From contig JAWQEG010001225.1 in NCBI GenBank assembly GCA_033782935.1, forward strand, positions 849,434 to 913,433: a stretch of 64,000 nt of DNA. Direction: 5' to 3'. Positions 20,549-33,123 of the stretch are shown piece by piece. This stretch comes from Petrolisthes cinctipes. Taxonomy: Eukaryota > Arthropoda > Malacostraca > Decapoda > Porcellanidae. How positions within the stretch are numbered: the first letter of the stretch is position 1; each line of letters begins with the position of its first letter. Position numbers and translations under genes: made by a program. A model generated the notes under the pieces. That model searched no databases, was not told where the DNA came from, and saw only the letters and a program-made list of their open reading frames with translations.

Positions 20549-23500
20549 TGATTGTCAGTTGGATGTCATCTCCTGGAATATATGTGGTATTACCAGTCAT
20601 GCTATGCTCACTCAACTAAAGGTCTACGTTTTTCGTCGCCATGCCAGTGTTATTTTTCTCCAGGAAGCATTTCCAGGATGGCCAACCATTGCTGGGCAAG
20701 CTCCTCCCCTCTCAGGTTCTGTGCCAAATGTTCATCTAGTAAGGAATAGTCTCCTGACTTACATATATAGCTCCTTGCCACTTCGCCTTCTCTGTATCTC
20801 ATCTGATCCTGACATGACCTTTCAGCTATTTGAGGTTCTACCTGAGGATGGAGTACTCCAATTATGTAATGTCTATTCTGCCCAAGCTAGACATACTCTT
20901 GAGGCTCTTCCTTCTCAAACAGTGCATGGTATGGTGTATATGGGAGATTTTAATGCTCGACATTCTGACTTGGGTGATGGATCTGGCTCTACTAATCGTA
21001 ATGCTGTTCGTCTCCTTTTATACATCTGCAAGTAACATCTGACATGCTGAGACACTGGTGGTGCCCCTCATTGCCGGGGAGGTACTCTGGATTACGTCGT
21101 CTCGTCTGGCCTCATAGCATCTCAGGTACAGTGCTCCTCCATGCCAGATTTATTCTCTGATCATGTCGCTCTTCGGTTTCATTATTTTCTACCTGCTGGG
21201 TCAAGTGCTTCAGCCACTCGTTTGCGTATTGCTGTGCCCCCTATATATTGCCTGACTTCCATATTATTTATGGCCCATGTATTCCCTGCATTTGACATAT
21301 CTTCACCAGAACAGTTGTACTCAGATCTTGTTTCTGCTAATCATGACTTTTATAGGCTATCGGTCTCCTGGCCACACCTTCAACATTGCCATACTGCCCA
21401 CTCCTAGACGCTGGATGCACGTATACAGGAGGCGAAGCAGGAGGCTTAACGTGATGGCCTTTTGTGACAAGCCAACCCAACCCCTGACCTGCACCATCGT
21501 TACTAAATATCTAGGGACGCTTTAGTCACCCTACAGGAGTGTGCTCACACTGAGTCTTGGTACCGGTTCATAGACAGCATCAACCAGCAAACAAGTGTGG
21601 CTTCTATGTAGGGCCTCATCCATCACGTTGTTAAAATGATACCAGCCACTGCCCATCATCACACTCCCACCGTCTTTGCCCAAAACCTTGTCGATGTCTG
21701 GTCAGAACAATCTACCCCAGACAGTCTACCCATCCACATATAAAATGCACTTGCTTCCCGTGCTGCTGTCCATCAATTACGTCTAATGTCTGCTCTTTTG
21801 CAAGATGATGACAATGATGATGTAGAGCAGATAACCAAGGAGGAGTTGCGCCGTGCTCTCTCTCGGGGTAGAGCTTCTTCTCCTGGTGATGATGGTACAA
21901 CTTATGCTGTGCTTTGCCTACTTCAACAAGTTCCCGGGAACCTTCTACTTCGACTGTACAATCTCTGTCTTCGTGATGGTTGTGTACCACTAGCCTGGAC
22001 CAGCAGTACAATAATACCCATCCCTAATCCCAGCACTGCGAAGTTCAGGCCTATTTCCCTTACTTCCTGTTTTTGTAAGGTTATGGAGAGAATCTTACTT
22101 AATCGTCTTGTGTACCGACTGCAGGATCGCCTTTCTCCATGGCTGTTTGGTTTCCTTTCCCAGCAGAGCACACACCACTGCCTAATCGACCTGTAATCAT
22201 GCCACTCCAGGCACAGTGAGGTGGCATTCATTGACCTTCGAAGTGCCTTCGATGTTGCTAATAGAGACGTCATGTTGGATCAACTGGTTGCATTTGGATG
22301 GAGGGTAATCTACTATGGTGGATTCCGGGTTACCTCAGTAACAGTAGCTCCCGTGTGTGGACTCAGTCCTTTGCACATTTTTCATCTTGGTACACCTCAA
22401 GGAGGTGTTCTCTGCCTATTTTTATTTAATATTCTGATGCATCGGTTGCTCACTTCTCTCCCTGATATTCCTGGAACTACAATTACGTGCTATGCTGATG
22501 ATATCAGTGTTCATTCCACCTCACCAAGGGATCTCAAGCGGTTTCTTGACTCCTTTTCTGTGGCCTCCTCTCTCGGTGGCATTATTGTCTCCAGATAAGA
22601 GCAGAATATTCACCTGTCACCTTCCTCAAGCTTGGCCAGTACTCACCAATGGAAGGACTGTCATTCTCATGTGTTCCCAGAACCGCAACCTGGGTGTACC
22701 AATCAACATTTGGCCAGTTGACCCTGCCAAGCCTCAAGACCATCCCTTTGTCCAGGACTTGTTGGGTCGTCTCCAGCGCCGACCATCTATATTCCTTTTA
22801 TCCGTTCAGTTGTTGATTACCTCTCCCCTGCTTTGATTTAACTTCCTAGGGCTACTCTGGAAACTTTAGAGAAATTTCAGACTATAGATATGAGAATAAT
22901 TCTCGGCAGTCCCATGTCGACCAGGATAGTGAATATGCAGCGTGAGTTGCATCTTCCCCCATTAGTCGAAACAATTTACTAAAATGTTACTTGCTTCACT
23001 GCCAAGTGCCTCCATTTTCCATATCTTTCACCCCACTACAGGCATATAGTCAGGACTTCTCTTACTTAAACCAAACTCCCCTGTCCCTCCCATACTGCCT
23101 GCTGGATGTATTCTTATAAGGTCTGTTTCCTCTATGCTTCGTAGTCTTAATATAGATATAATGGTTGTAGACATCCCCCCAGGGCCCCCTCCGTGGATGC
23201 TACCAATACCTGATGTGAGCTTCACAATTACTTCCAAGTCGGAACTGCCTTCTCTGTAACCACTCTAACTAAACATTTTGTGAACTGTATGCCACTCTGG
23301 ATGCTGTTAGTCTTGTTTGTCAACGTGGAGTGAATTCTACCATTTTTTGTATCTCCAAACCTACCCTTCATTCCCTCTCTATTGTTCAGCCCACACACAC
23401 TACTGTTCAGCAGATTTTGTCGTTTTTGGCCTTATTGCGTCATCGTAACTTGACTGTCAAATTTTTATGGGTGCCAGACTCGCGAAGGAGGCCTGACATC

Positions 23501-23880
23501 TGCCTCCCTAACATGTTACCTCTATAGAGTCCGCTCCGCTGCTCTTCTCCCTGTACGGCGGCGCAGTCTGTCTGCCAGCACAAATATTCCTACCGTCGTC
23601 GGGAACTCATGATTCGAAGGCACAATGTAGTCTCTGCTCGTTTGAGGCTTTGCTACCGGCCACCATGGCAGGTTGCTGGGATGCAGGGTGAGCCTTCCTT
23701 CACTGAGTATCGCTTGTGTTGAGTGCTTCGTGCTAACACTATAGAGCACTATTGCCTGGCCTGCCCCACTGTCCGACACTTGCTGCCCAAGGGCCTGCCA
23801 CTTGATGTGGTTTGTCGACACCTGCTGAACCACAAGGTTCTGGAGGAACTTCTGGTATGCCACCCTCGTTTTGAAGGATT
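20549..23880 (+). pseudogene. LINE-1a ORF2 remnant: endonuclease, RT and RNase H, copy B
   Basis: Endonuclease: LDVISWNICGI, VIFLQEAFPG, VYMGDFNARHSD, GGTLDYVVSSG, LFSDHVALRF (20,556-21,185). Linker with several stops in one continuous frame (about 21,190-21,785). RT: SRGRASSPGDDGTTY, a stop where copies A and C have Tyr (CTG TAA at about 22,194), FIDLRSAFDVAN, GTPQGGVL, CYADD at about 22,491-22,502, then the same 2-base deletion as copy A. RNase H-like text near 23,330-23,510 and a Cys/His tail (HYCLACPTVRHLL) to about 23,880. Copy B also lost about 20 bases around 23,505, where A and C read CTCGTGGTGTTGGACGT. Confidence 0.8.
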
Positions 23881-24094
23881 AACGTGGTCATATGTAAATA
23901 TTCGTCTGAATTTTCGTGTTTCTTTCTGTTATGCTTTCGTGATGTGTGTATGTGTGAGTGTATGTGTGAGTGTGTATGTGTGAGTGTGTATGTGTGAGTG
24001 TAGTCATTGGATGTTCATGTGTCCCGCTTACCCTTATGTTTTGTTGTCTCTCTTTTAATTGACACCATGGTTCAAAAAAAAAAAAAAAAAAAAA

Positions 24095-24637
24095 TATGCA
24101 GATGTTCTTAAGTCTTACAATATATTGTTCAAGATTCTCACCCACTTCCGGCTTGGAATCTCTAAATTTGACCCTATAACCGCCCTCAGTCAAGTTAACT
24201 CTCTTCAACACTGTATTTTTAACCTGATCGTAGTCCAAGGCTGACGTATCTGAAATTCTTGAGTACACGCTGAGAGCTCTACCCCTAAAGAGAGTACTTA
24301 GTGCAGTTGCCTAAGTCTCTTTTGGCCACTCTTTTTGACTAGCGAATCGCTCAAATCTCAACAGGTAACTGTCTAATTCATCCTTACCTTCCACAAATAC
24401 CGGAAGTTTGGAGCCTTGGCTCGAACCACCTCTTGCGTTCCTCTCTCCGGTTGTGCTGATACTTCTAGCTTCTTTAACTCGAGCTCATGTTTTCTCTGTG
24501 CTTCTCGATCTGCGACTTCCTTCACATCTCGTTCTGCTGCTTTTTCGGCTTCTCTTTCCATTCTCTCTTCTGCTTGAATTTCAGACACGAGTTTTCTTAC
24601 CTCCTGGCCAATATCCAATTTCAACCAATGTTTCCAT
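24095..24637 (-). pseudogene. Gypsy-like gag fragment, copy B
   Basis: Same fragment as at 2,095. Besides the truncation by poly(A), it has a Trp-to-TAG stop (ACTTAGGCA on the minus strand, near 24,313), shared with copy C, and a private one-base deletion near 24,411 (TTTGGAGCC against TTTGGGAGCC). Confidence 0.75.
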
Positions 24638-24699
24638 TCTATTCATTTTTATGGCACTTAACACACTGCAAGGTCTGCTTTATTCATCCAATACACCCG

Positions 24700-24717
24700 A
24701 TCCCAGTCAGGCCCCCA
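24700..24717 (-). other. Putative primer-binding site, copy B
   Basis: Identical to the site at 2,703-2,720 and in the same position between LTR and gag. Confidence 0.5.
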
Positions 24718-24718
24718 T

Positions 24719-25441
24719 TGTCACAGATTCATTAGGATCGGGATTGATGAAGCACACCAAACACAGTTTTATATAATAGTTATCTTAATAGGCACAAACC
24801 ACCATTAACTAACACCACAATTTCCGATAAAATCCAACACCACCTCTCATCCCCACTGAACACAAGTAATAAATAACAGTTGAATATTAAACCCCAACAA
24901 ACACTCTAACCCCACTCATGACAAGTATAGGACCACCACACCACACAGTGAGACAGTCTGGTAGCCCTCCTTCCTACAATAACAATAGGTAAGTAGGCAA
25001 AAGGCAGGTCGCTCCTTCCACACACAGGTACCGTAGATAGGCGATAGATGGGCAGCTCATTCCACCACACTGATAACGTAGCTGGGTGATAGGCAGGCAG
25101 CTCCTTCCCCACAACCAGCAGGTGGGCGATAGGCAGGCAGCTCATTCCCCACACTGATAGGTGGGTGATAGGCAGGCAGCTCATTCCCAACACTGATAGG
25201 TGGGTGATAGGCAGGCAGCTCCTTCCCCACAACCAGCAGGTGGGCGACAGGCAGGCATCTCCTTCCCCACACTGATAGGTGGGTGATAGGCAGACAGTTC
25301 CTTCCCCACACTGATAGGTGGGCGATAGGCAGACAGTTCCTTTTCCATACAGACAGAGATTCCTGTGCATCTCAGTCCGGACACCTTGGCTGGCTGGTGC
25401 GTTCTGCCAGTCACAGTTCAGGACTCGTCGACTAAGTGTCA
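24719..25441 (-). mobile_element. LTR of the Gypsy-like element, copy B
   Basis: TG...CA-bounded, with TATATAAAA at 24,767-24,775 and about seven 39-bp minisatellite units (25,050-25,350). It differs from copy A by scattered substitutions and a 3-base deletion near 25,010. Confidence 0.6.
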
Positions 25442-26065
25442 ATCAGCTCCACAAACAAGATAACCACCTATCTGCCCAGTTCATGAAATTTGTTACACTT
25501 GAGAAGATTTGTGTGTTAGTCTCTTCTCTTGGTTTGTCTCCTACTCCAGGTCGTTCATCTGCCTCTACTCTCCGGAGACTTCTTCCTCCAAGCATAGGGT
25601 TCGCTCTTAATGTCATCTCCTGGAGCGTCTCTGGTATCACCAGTTATGTTAAACTCAGTCAACTCATAGTCTATGTTTTTCCTCATCATCCGAGTATTTT
25701 CTTTCTCCAGGAAGTATTTCCAGGATAGTCTCTCACCTCTGGACAAACTCTTAACTTGTATACTTAGCCTCTAGCCACATCACCTTCTTCTGTACCTCCA
25801 CCGATCTTGACATGACCTTTCAGCTTCAGGAAGGTACTCTGGATCTCATCCTCACTTCTGGACTGATAACATCTCAGAACCAGTGCTCCATGGTGTCAGT
25901 TTTATTCTCTATTCATGTCACACTTTGGCTTCATTATATTCTACCTGCTTGGTTTACTGCTCCTGCCACTCGTTTACATATTGCTGTGCCTGTAAATCAT
26001 TATATTCTACCTGCTGGGTCTAATGCTCCTGCCACTCGTTTACATATTGCTGTGCCTGGAAATCA
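25442..26065 (+). pseudogene. LINE-1b endonuclease fragment, copy B
   Basis: As at 3,448, with LNVISWSVSGI and FLQEVFPG; here a TGG-to-TAG change after FPG (GGATAGTCT, near 25,728) adds a stop. Two 66-bp units are present (25,932-26,063). Confidence 0.7.
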
Positions 26066-26596
26066 AGAGTGGGCAACCTTTGTACAGTAGAACAAAGGTC
26101 AGATGAGTCTTTCTGAAGCATGTCGAAGGCAGTAGTGACAAACGAGAACCACAAAGTGGTTTTGTACAAAACATTTATTGAAAAACAACCATACAATTTA
26201 GTGAGATGGTTTGGTGACATTGTTCATTGAAGAGTGTTGTTGGTAAACATACAAATTAGTGTGATTGTTGGTTCTTCTTACCATAAGCAATTGTTTCAAT
26301 GTTCAGTTCAATGGATGAGAAACACAACAGAAGAATATCATTGAGGTGACAGTCCGAGAGCTGATAATGAAGGTGAGACTTGGTGACCAGAGTACCAAGT
26401 AGCCTTGACTTGGAGAGAGTGCAGGGTTGACAAACAGTAATTGTCTCGGGCTGGACGATAGGCCTTCATGGGCCAGATTTGGCCTGCGGGCCAAGGTTGG
26501 CCACCCCTTGCAGGCCGGATTCCATTATTAATTCGGAGTATGTTCACGGGCCACAAAATATGCCTCTGTGGGCCGGATGTTCCCCGCTCCTACTCT
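26066..26596. mobile_element. hAT-like non-autonomous element, copy B
   Basis: Same 530-bp insertion as at 4,138-4,668, with a few substitutions. No transposase. Confidence 0.45.
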
Positions 26597-26870
26597 AAAT
26601 ATAGCCTGATGGACATCTTATTTTTGACTCATATGTTACTTACTATTTACCTTTCTTTGCCGGACCAGTTAAACTCTGATCTTTTCTTTGCCAGTCATGT
26701 CGTTTACAAGTTATTTGTCTCCCAGACACACCTCCAACTTCGTTGTACCGCCCATTCATAGATGCTTTACACAAGAGAGTTTTATACAGAGTAGTTGACA
26801 GTAACACTCTGTTCTTAGTTCATGAGAGAGAGAAACAAAAATTGTATATATATATTGTATAAGTGACAGG

Positions 26871-26913
<43 letters not shown>

Positions 26914-27020
26914 TGTGTGTTGGGTTCGTACTATCCCTATCGTTGTAAAATTATTGACCATTAAATTCCTTCATGACTAACTTGGAATACTGTATGAAGG
27001 TAAAACTAATTGTGTGGTTA

Positions 27021-27060
<40 letters not shown>

Positions 27061-27289
27061 CAATCTGAAATGCTTGTGATCCTCCCTAGATACAGAAAAG
27101 TTGTTTGGTAATTGTTAAACTAATATGGATCAATTGTCAGACTTAAAATAAAGTATACTACTTTGATTTGCAAGAAGTAAGAACACAATAATTTACAAAC
27201 GATTAAATTACTCGCAGTACACTGGAGTTCATTATGTAATGTTTTATCTCTTCCTCCACTGTCTCTACGGATGCCACCATGACACTATG
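26597..27289. other. LINE-1b tail (to about 26,761) and spacer with GT tracts
   Basis: The first 165 bp are the continuation of the LINE-1b linker (DQLNSDLFFASHVVYKL). The rest is AT-rich spacer with (GT)n at about 26,874-26,910 and 27,022-27,057 and no gene. Confidence 0.65.
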
Positions 27290-27705
27290 TCAAGGCCACA
27301 CACACATTGACACACACATTATCACAAGGCCACACACACATTAACACTCATACATTATTTCAAGGCCACACACACATTGACACACATACATTATTACAAG
27401 GCCACACATACATTATTACAAGGCCACACACACATTAACACACATACATTATTACAAGGCCACACTCACATTAACTCACATACACTATCTCAAGGCTACG
27501 CACACATTAACACACATACATTATTACAAGGCCACACACACATTAACACACATACATTATTACAAGGCCACACACACATTAAAACACATACATTATTACA
27601 AGGCCACACTCACATTAACTCACATACACTATCTCAAGGCTACGCACACATTAACACACATATACTAATACAAAGCCAAACACACATTAACACACATACA
27701 GTATA
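27290..27705. repeat. 36-bp minisatellite, copy B (about 11 units)
   Basis: Same family as 5,367-5,700, with a higher-order pattern: units ending CTCACATTAACTCACATACACTATCTCAAGGCTACG recur twice about 144 bp apart, i.e. a four-unit segment was duplicated. Confidence 0.9.
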
Positions 27706-28389
27706 TAAAACCAATAGAGGCTTTGCTCTATGTCTTTCATGTATGTTTATCTTTTCTTGTAACACTACATGATCATATTTTCTCTGTATATGTGACATGT
27801 ATTTTTTAATTGCATTATATTTTCTCCAATAACATTGGCATGCATTCCATTAAGAACACATATTATAACCTGAGTTTGTCAGGAGAGATAATTACTTATA
27901 TCTTTATATTTTAATTAAGTACTAATTAACAAGCAGCATTAATTAGTATGCATTATGTCTGTTCTTTTGAATCACTGTTTGGGATATGTCACTCTTATTT
28001 ACATATTGTCGAACATTCTCATCGCTTATTGTAGAAAAATTAGTATATATTCTTTACTGTTACAGCAAAGTGATAGAAGAGGGTTTCAAACACACACACA
28101 CACACACACAAACACAAACACACACACTCTCTCTCTTTCTCTCTCTCTCTCTGTTAACACTCAGGAAACCCCCATTGTTGAGGCAAAAATGGAGTGAGTT
28201 TATTTCCTCTCTGTCCATAGTTAATCTCACCAACGAGAACTTTTGGGCGTAAGGTTACCCTCCATACACACGGGTCTGGGAAAACACACAATATTATAAT
28301 AAGAACAAAGGTTTTTTATCCCCTTCTTTAGCCAGTATATAAATATTATCAGGTGTCTCTGACCAGTTATTACACAGAATAAAACAAGT
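27706..28389. other. Spacer to the end of the first part of block copy B
   Basis: Equivalent to 5,701-6,437, including a short CA/CT tract (28,090-28,152). Similarity to copy A stops at 28,389 (AATAAAACAAGT), where region R begins. No gene. Confidence 0.65.
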
Positions 28390-28832
28390 TGAAGGCAGTT
28401 GAAGACATAACCATTGAGCCACAAGTTCCCAGAGCATTCGAACAATGTGATTCCCCTCCACCTACCCCACCACCCCACACTTGAACACCCCGCCAACCCC
28501 TACAGCACCTTGCACCTCACCTGGTAACAATATTATTATTACCTGTTTGCAAAGTTTGAAATCATTGACCTTAACCTCCTCTACCCATTATGGACTCACT
28601 GTTCCCACACCTTCTTCCTTATTTACACACGGATATTCAGTCTTGTTTCTGTTTTCATTAATTTTCCTTTTTCTCCTGTGCATATTTTTAAACTCTCCAG
28701 CCTTGCCTAAACTTCTTTCAGGCTCTCTCCACATAACACAATCATCATTGTCCATGGAGACTCCTGTCTTATCCCATATGTTAATCTGTCCATCACCATT
28801 TCAAATATGAAAGGGCTCAGAATTGATGTTTA
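28390..28832. other. Unique sequence at the start of region R, no gene seen
   Basis: Not found elsewhere in the window. No convincing coding frame or RNA. Confidence 0.5.
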
Positions 28833-29115
28833 GTAGTGGTAGTAGTAGTAGTTGTTCGTGTAGTAGTTGTTGTAGTAGTAATAGTAGTTGTAGTAGTTGT
28901 AGTAGTAGTCATTATAATGGTAGTAGTAGTAGTAGTTGTAGTAATATTAATAATAGTAATTGTAGTAGTAGTAGTAGTAGTAATAGTAAGTGTAGTAGTA
29001 GTAATAGTAAGTGGTGTACTAATATTAAGTGTTGTAGTAATAATAGAAAGTGTAGTAGTAGTAGTAGTAGTAATAGTAAGTGTAGTAGTAGTAGTAGTAG
29101 TAGAAGTAGTGGGAT
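28833..29115. repeat. (TAG)n-type microsatellite
   Basis: About 280 bp of GTA/TAG triplets with TAA, TTG and AAG variants. It yields poly-Ser/Val frames without other support. Confidence 0.95.
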
Positions 29116-29149
29116 ATGCTGCTCACCTCGCTGTTGTTAGGTTAGGTCA

Positions 29150-30440
29150 GGTCATACATGTCCTTTACCAACCTTACTTACTTCTCACTGTTGTTACACC
29201 ATTGTCATACATGTCCTTTACCAACCTTACATACATCTCTGCAACTCCTGACTTCTTCCTCATACTATACCACAAATCCGCTCTAAGCACCTTGTCATAG
29301 GCCTTCTCTAAGTCTACAAACACACATTGACACTCCTTCTGGTCTTCTTTGTACTTCTCCATCAATATCTTCACAGCCGAATGTATCGTAAAACCAATTA
29401 ACTTCTTAATGATCCTCACTTCTCTTTTTACTCTAGCTTCTATAAACCTTTCCCATATCTTCATTGAATTACTAATCAAATTTATATCTCTATAGTTTTT
29501 GCAGTCCTACACATCTCCCTTGTTTTTGTAAATAGATCCTAGTTCACTTTTCCTCTAGCATCCTCTTACTTTCAAGGATTATGTTTAACAATCTGGTTAG
29601 CCACGCCACCGCCATCTCCCCTAAGCTCCTTCACACTTCCAATGGTATGTTATCTGGGCCTACTGCTTTGCCTCCCTTCGTCCTTTTCATGGCCTTCCTC
29701 ACTTCCTCCCAGCTAATCTCTCGTACTTCCTGATTCGCTACATCCACCCTCACCTCTACCAACCTTCTCTCCCTCTCATTTGCTATGTTTATCAGCTCTT
29801 CCTAACACTCCTTCCACCTCCTTAACACACTCTCCTCACTAATCAACACATTTCCATTTACATCCTTCATCATATTAACCTGTTGCACATCCCACCCAGC
29901 TCTGTTCCTCCGCCTGGCCAATCGGTACATGTCTTTATCCTTATTTCAATTAACTAATTTCTCATTCAGATCATAACATGCATTTTCCTTTGCTTAGTCA
30001 TCTCCTTCATTGCTTTGCTCTGCCACTCCTTAAATTTCTGCAAACTTTCTTTATCCCTTTGTCTGTCCCATTTCTGTTTCGCTTGCTTCTTATACAATAT
30101 TATACTTCTTTATTCCACCACTAAATCTCCTCGCTTCTTTTGTCTTTACTTTTCGATGTCATTCCAAGTACCTCCTGTGCTTTCTCCCTCACCACTTCAG
30201 ATAAAGCTGCCCACCTGTCCTCCTACTGATCCATAGCCTGGCTCACCTCCCTCTTAACTTTTGTTAATGTAATCTCCCTCCTTTAGTTTCCAACACATCA
30301 TCCTTCGTTCAGTCCTCATTTTCATCTTCACCTACACTTTCAGACTCATCTTACCAACCAACACCCTCTGTTGTCTTTCTACACTCTAAACTGTCACTAC
30401 CTTGCAATCACTCGATAATCTCAACTTGCATCTCCTACAT
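29150..30440 (-). pseudogene. LINE-3 reverse transcriptase fragment
   Basis: Minus-strand reading from right to left: KDMYRLARRRNRAGWDVQQV, NGNVLISEESVLRRWKE, KGGKAVGPDNIPLEVWKSL, a short gap, [20 protein letters not shown] and [13 protein letters not shown] (first RT catalytic block) to [13 protein letters not shown]. Order and motifs are those of a LINE RT N-terminal half of a type common in animal genomes; the YxDD block is missing because the element is truncated at about 29,150. Stops and frame changes are present. It belongs with the endonuclease fragment at 31,856-32,430, from which it is separated by a transposon. Confidence 0.75.
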
Positions 30441-30458
30441 TATTTTGGTCTATTACTA

Positions 30459-31853
30459 TGGGTTTCTGGGCCAGTAAATCATCGTTTCTTGCAATTATCT
30501 TCCAAAGTAATTGCTGTATCGGATTGTTACTTTGGCACAGTGTACAACACACTTCAACCTAATTTCTAGCAATGTAGTGCATTAGCAAATGTTTTTGATT
30601 ACGGCGTTTACTCGTGACTCTGATGGCATAGCTGAGCATTACCAACGTTGGCATTCGAACACTCACTACTCCCCAATCCTGTTTATCCCTACCACCCTCC
30701 CTCCCCCTCTAACTTGATCATTCTCTCCACCTCCATCCCCGACCCTGTCCGTCCCTACCTCCCTCCCTCCCTCTCATTTCCCTCTCATTCCCTCCTCCCA
30801 CATCTCTTTTCCTTTGCCTCCCCGTCATCCTCTTGCTTATTCCCAATACCATATATACATAACGTATGTTATGGTAAGCCTTGATTATTTAAATATACAA
30901 AGTTACTGTGCAAACCCTCCGACAATTAAAGCTACTGTATGATATAGGTTGGTGCGTGAACTAAAAGTTGGTGATAGCATCTGTATTATTATAAAGATAT
31001 ATTATGTACATGTACTATTTCAATAGGGAATCAAATACAATTTCATTCCCAAAACCATCATGTGCATTTAATGTTTCAAGTGTGTAACCCTCATTATCAC
31101 ATGTTAATAATGGTGTTGGGCCTAATGAGAGTAGGCATCAAAGTCAGAATAATTTTATTCCATGACAGTGGTTATTTAAATTACAAAGTTACATAGTCAT
31201 ACTTAGATTGAACTCATTAAAAGCCACAATATAAACATCTGCATAAAGATGGACACACACACACACACACACACACACATTCATGTGAAGACATACTCAT
31301 ATTGGAGGTGCAATGAAATGCATTAATTGAGACGTGGTCCTTAATTAATACGAAGTTGATAATGGATCACAAATAGGTAAGGGTGGGAATATGCAGGGAT
31401 TTATGCAGCATGGTATGTGACATCAATGACAAATAATGTATATAAATAGAAGATGTATAGCGAATGCATTTCTGCATCCACGTGGAAAATGTAGCATGTT
31501 GGCTATGACAGCTATGAGCAATCATAGTAAAAAAGTGATGCAGCCGACACACACACACACACACACACAGGGAAGGGGGGAAGTAAACGAGAGAGAGGAT
31601 TTAAAGAGAAGGGGGGGAGGACGGATGGGATGGGTGCTAGACGACGTTCGGATGTGTACATTAGTCATGCCAACTCATTTGACTTTGACTTTTAACGCTA
31701 AGAGTAAATGCCAGAATTAACAACATTTGCCATTGCACCACATTGCTGAAATTTAGGTTGTGTGTTGTACAATGTGCCGAAGAACTAATCCGATACAGTA
31801 ATTACTTTGGAAGATAATTGCAAAACACGATGATTCATGGACCCTGAAACTCA
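30459..31853. mobile_element. TA-flanked DNA transposon with long TIRs, non-autonomous
   Basis: Left end TGGGTTTCTGGGCC and right-end complement TGAGTTTCAGGGTCC open inverted repeats that match well for about 130 bp (shared core GCAATTATCTTCCAAAGTAA) and more weakly to about 200 bp. TA lies on both sides (30,457-30,458; 31,854-31,855). It splits the LINE-3 endonuclease after TYKTGVRST. TA duplication suggests the Tc1/mariner superfamily. The 1.4-kb interior has (CA)n tracts and a CT-rich part, and no transposase. Confidence 0.65.
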
Positions 31854-31855
31854 TA

Positions 31856-32430
31856 GCAGTGTACTCCTAACACCAGTCTTGTATGTAATCATATTCGCCC
31901 CATTTTTGAAGCAGGTGTTAACTACAGCCATGTCTGTACATTTTGAAAAAAGTCAACAATTATCTGTCCCTCTGTCTTCCACCCTCCCACTCCGTACCTA
32001 CTCATGACCCTCTCATCAGTCATCACCGTTATCCCCTTCTTCAACATTGAAATCCACCCCAATAACCACTCTTTCCTCCCTGTGTATGTTCTGAACCACT
32101 TACTTTACTTCACCCTAGAACTCTTCCTTCTCCTCCAACTCACATCTCACTTACGGGGAATATACACTGATGACATTCATCAATACTCCTTCAATTTCCA
32201 TCTTCAAGTTCATTACTCTGTACGACACCCTCATTACCTCCAATACACTTTAAATATATATGATTTTTCTTCACTACTACCCCAACACCGTTCCTCCTGC
32301 CATTTACACCAGGGTAAAACAACTTAAAATTCCCCTTAATAAACCTCACTTTACTTCCCTGGCATTTTGTTTCCTGGACACACAATACGTTTAACTTTCT
32401 CCTTTCCATCACGTCAGCCACCTCTCTCAC
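31856..32430 (-). pseudogene. LINE-3 endonuclease fragment
   Basis: Minus strand: MREVADVMERRKLNVLCVQE followed by TKCQGSKVRF, FKLFYPGVNGRRNGVGVVVK, and, after frame changes, DMAVVNTCFKNGANMITYKTG. CVQETK and GRRNGVGV are the hallmark N-terminal endonuclease blocks of this LINE family. The C-terminal part continues left of the transposon at about 30,450 (SDCKVVTV). Degraded by stops. Confidence 0.75.
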
Positions 32431-32863
32431 TTTTTTTTTGTGTGCTAAAATTCATACATACATACACACACACACACGTCTACATACATACATACACACA
32501 TACATACATACATACATACAATATGTTTAACTTTCTCCTTTCCATCACCTCTCTCACTTTACCAATCATTGTGCCAAAATTCAAAGTTCCCACCCTCACC
32601 TCTACTCGTCTACCATCCTAGCTCTTCCTTTTTCTGGAGCTGTTATCATCCTTTACTTCTTCCCTTCTTTTGTCCACCATTACAATAATTTCCACCTGTA
32701 CCATGCTGGACCGGTGTGTGTCTATCTTTGTATTTATATATCTATTTATCTATATATTTATTTATCTATCTATCTATCTATAACTATCTATCTATCTATC
32801 TATCTGTCTATCTATCTATCTACCTTTTTTTTTCTTCCTTCTTTCCTCTCTTCTTTTCCAAAT

Positions 32864-32916
<53 letters not shown>

Positions 32917-33123
32917 CAATACACTTTCTTCTCCCTTTTCCTTTTCCTGTGTGGTGTTTTCATTCATTGTGATCAGTATATTGATATGGTAGGTTTATAC
33001 ACTGGATGTCATTCCGAATCGTTCATTGGTGAGGGGGAAGAGTGGGAGAGTGTAGCCAGGGTATGTCTGTCACCAGTGTGAAGTTTGGTGGGTGACTGAA
33101 TACATACTACAATACATACTACA
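32431..33123. repeat. Simple-sequence cluster
   Basis: (CATA)n at 32,454-32,520; a second copy of the 26-bp LINE-3 text GTTTAACTTTCTCCTTTCCA at 32,524 (first at 32,389), so the CATA tract lies inside a small duplication; (CTAT)n at 32,740-32,822; (GA)n at 32,868-32,914; and a threefold ATACATACTACA near 33,100. No gene. Confidence 0.85.

Larger units (their letters stand above)
19020..24094 (+). mobile_element. LINE-1a, copy B (most of the element)
   Basis: About 5.1 kb: GT-rich 5' UTR-like lead (about 19,020-19,308), ORF1 with a double zinc knuckle, ORF2 with endonuclease, RT and RNase H, short 3' UTR, and a poly(A) run at 24,074-24,094. The left boundary is approximate because the whole region is duplicated and no target-site duplication was found. 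The poly(A) end again lies in the Gypsy-like gag. The block junction used for numbering (22,060) falls inside it. Confidence 0.75.

Noticed and set aside
29174..29479. A functional RT gene on the minus strand
   Set aside because: Only the N-terminal half of an RT is present, without the catalytic YxDD block, and it is broken by stops and a transposon.
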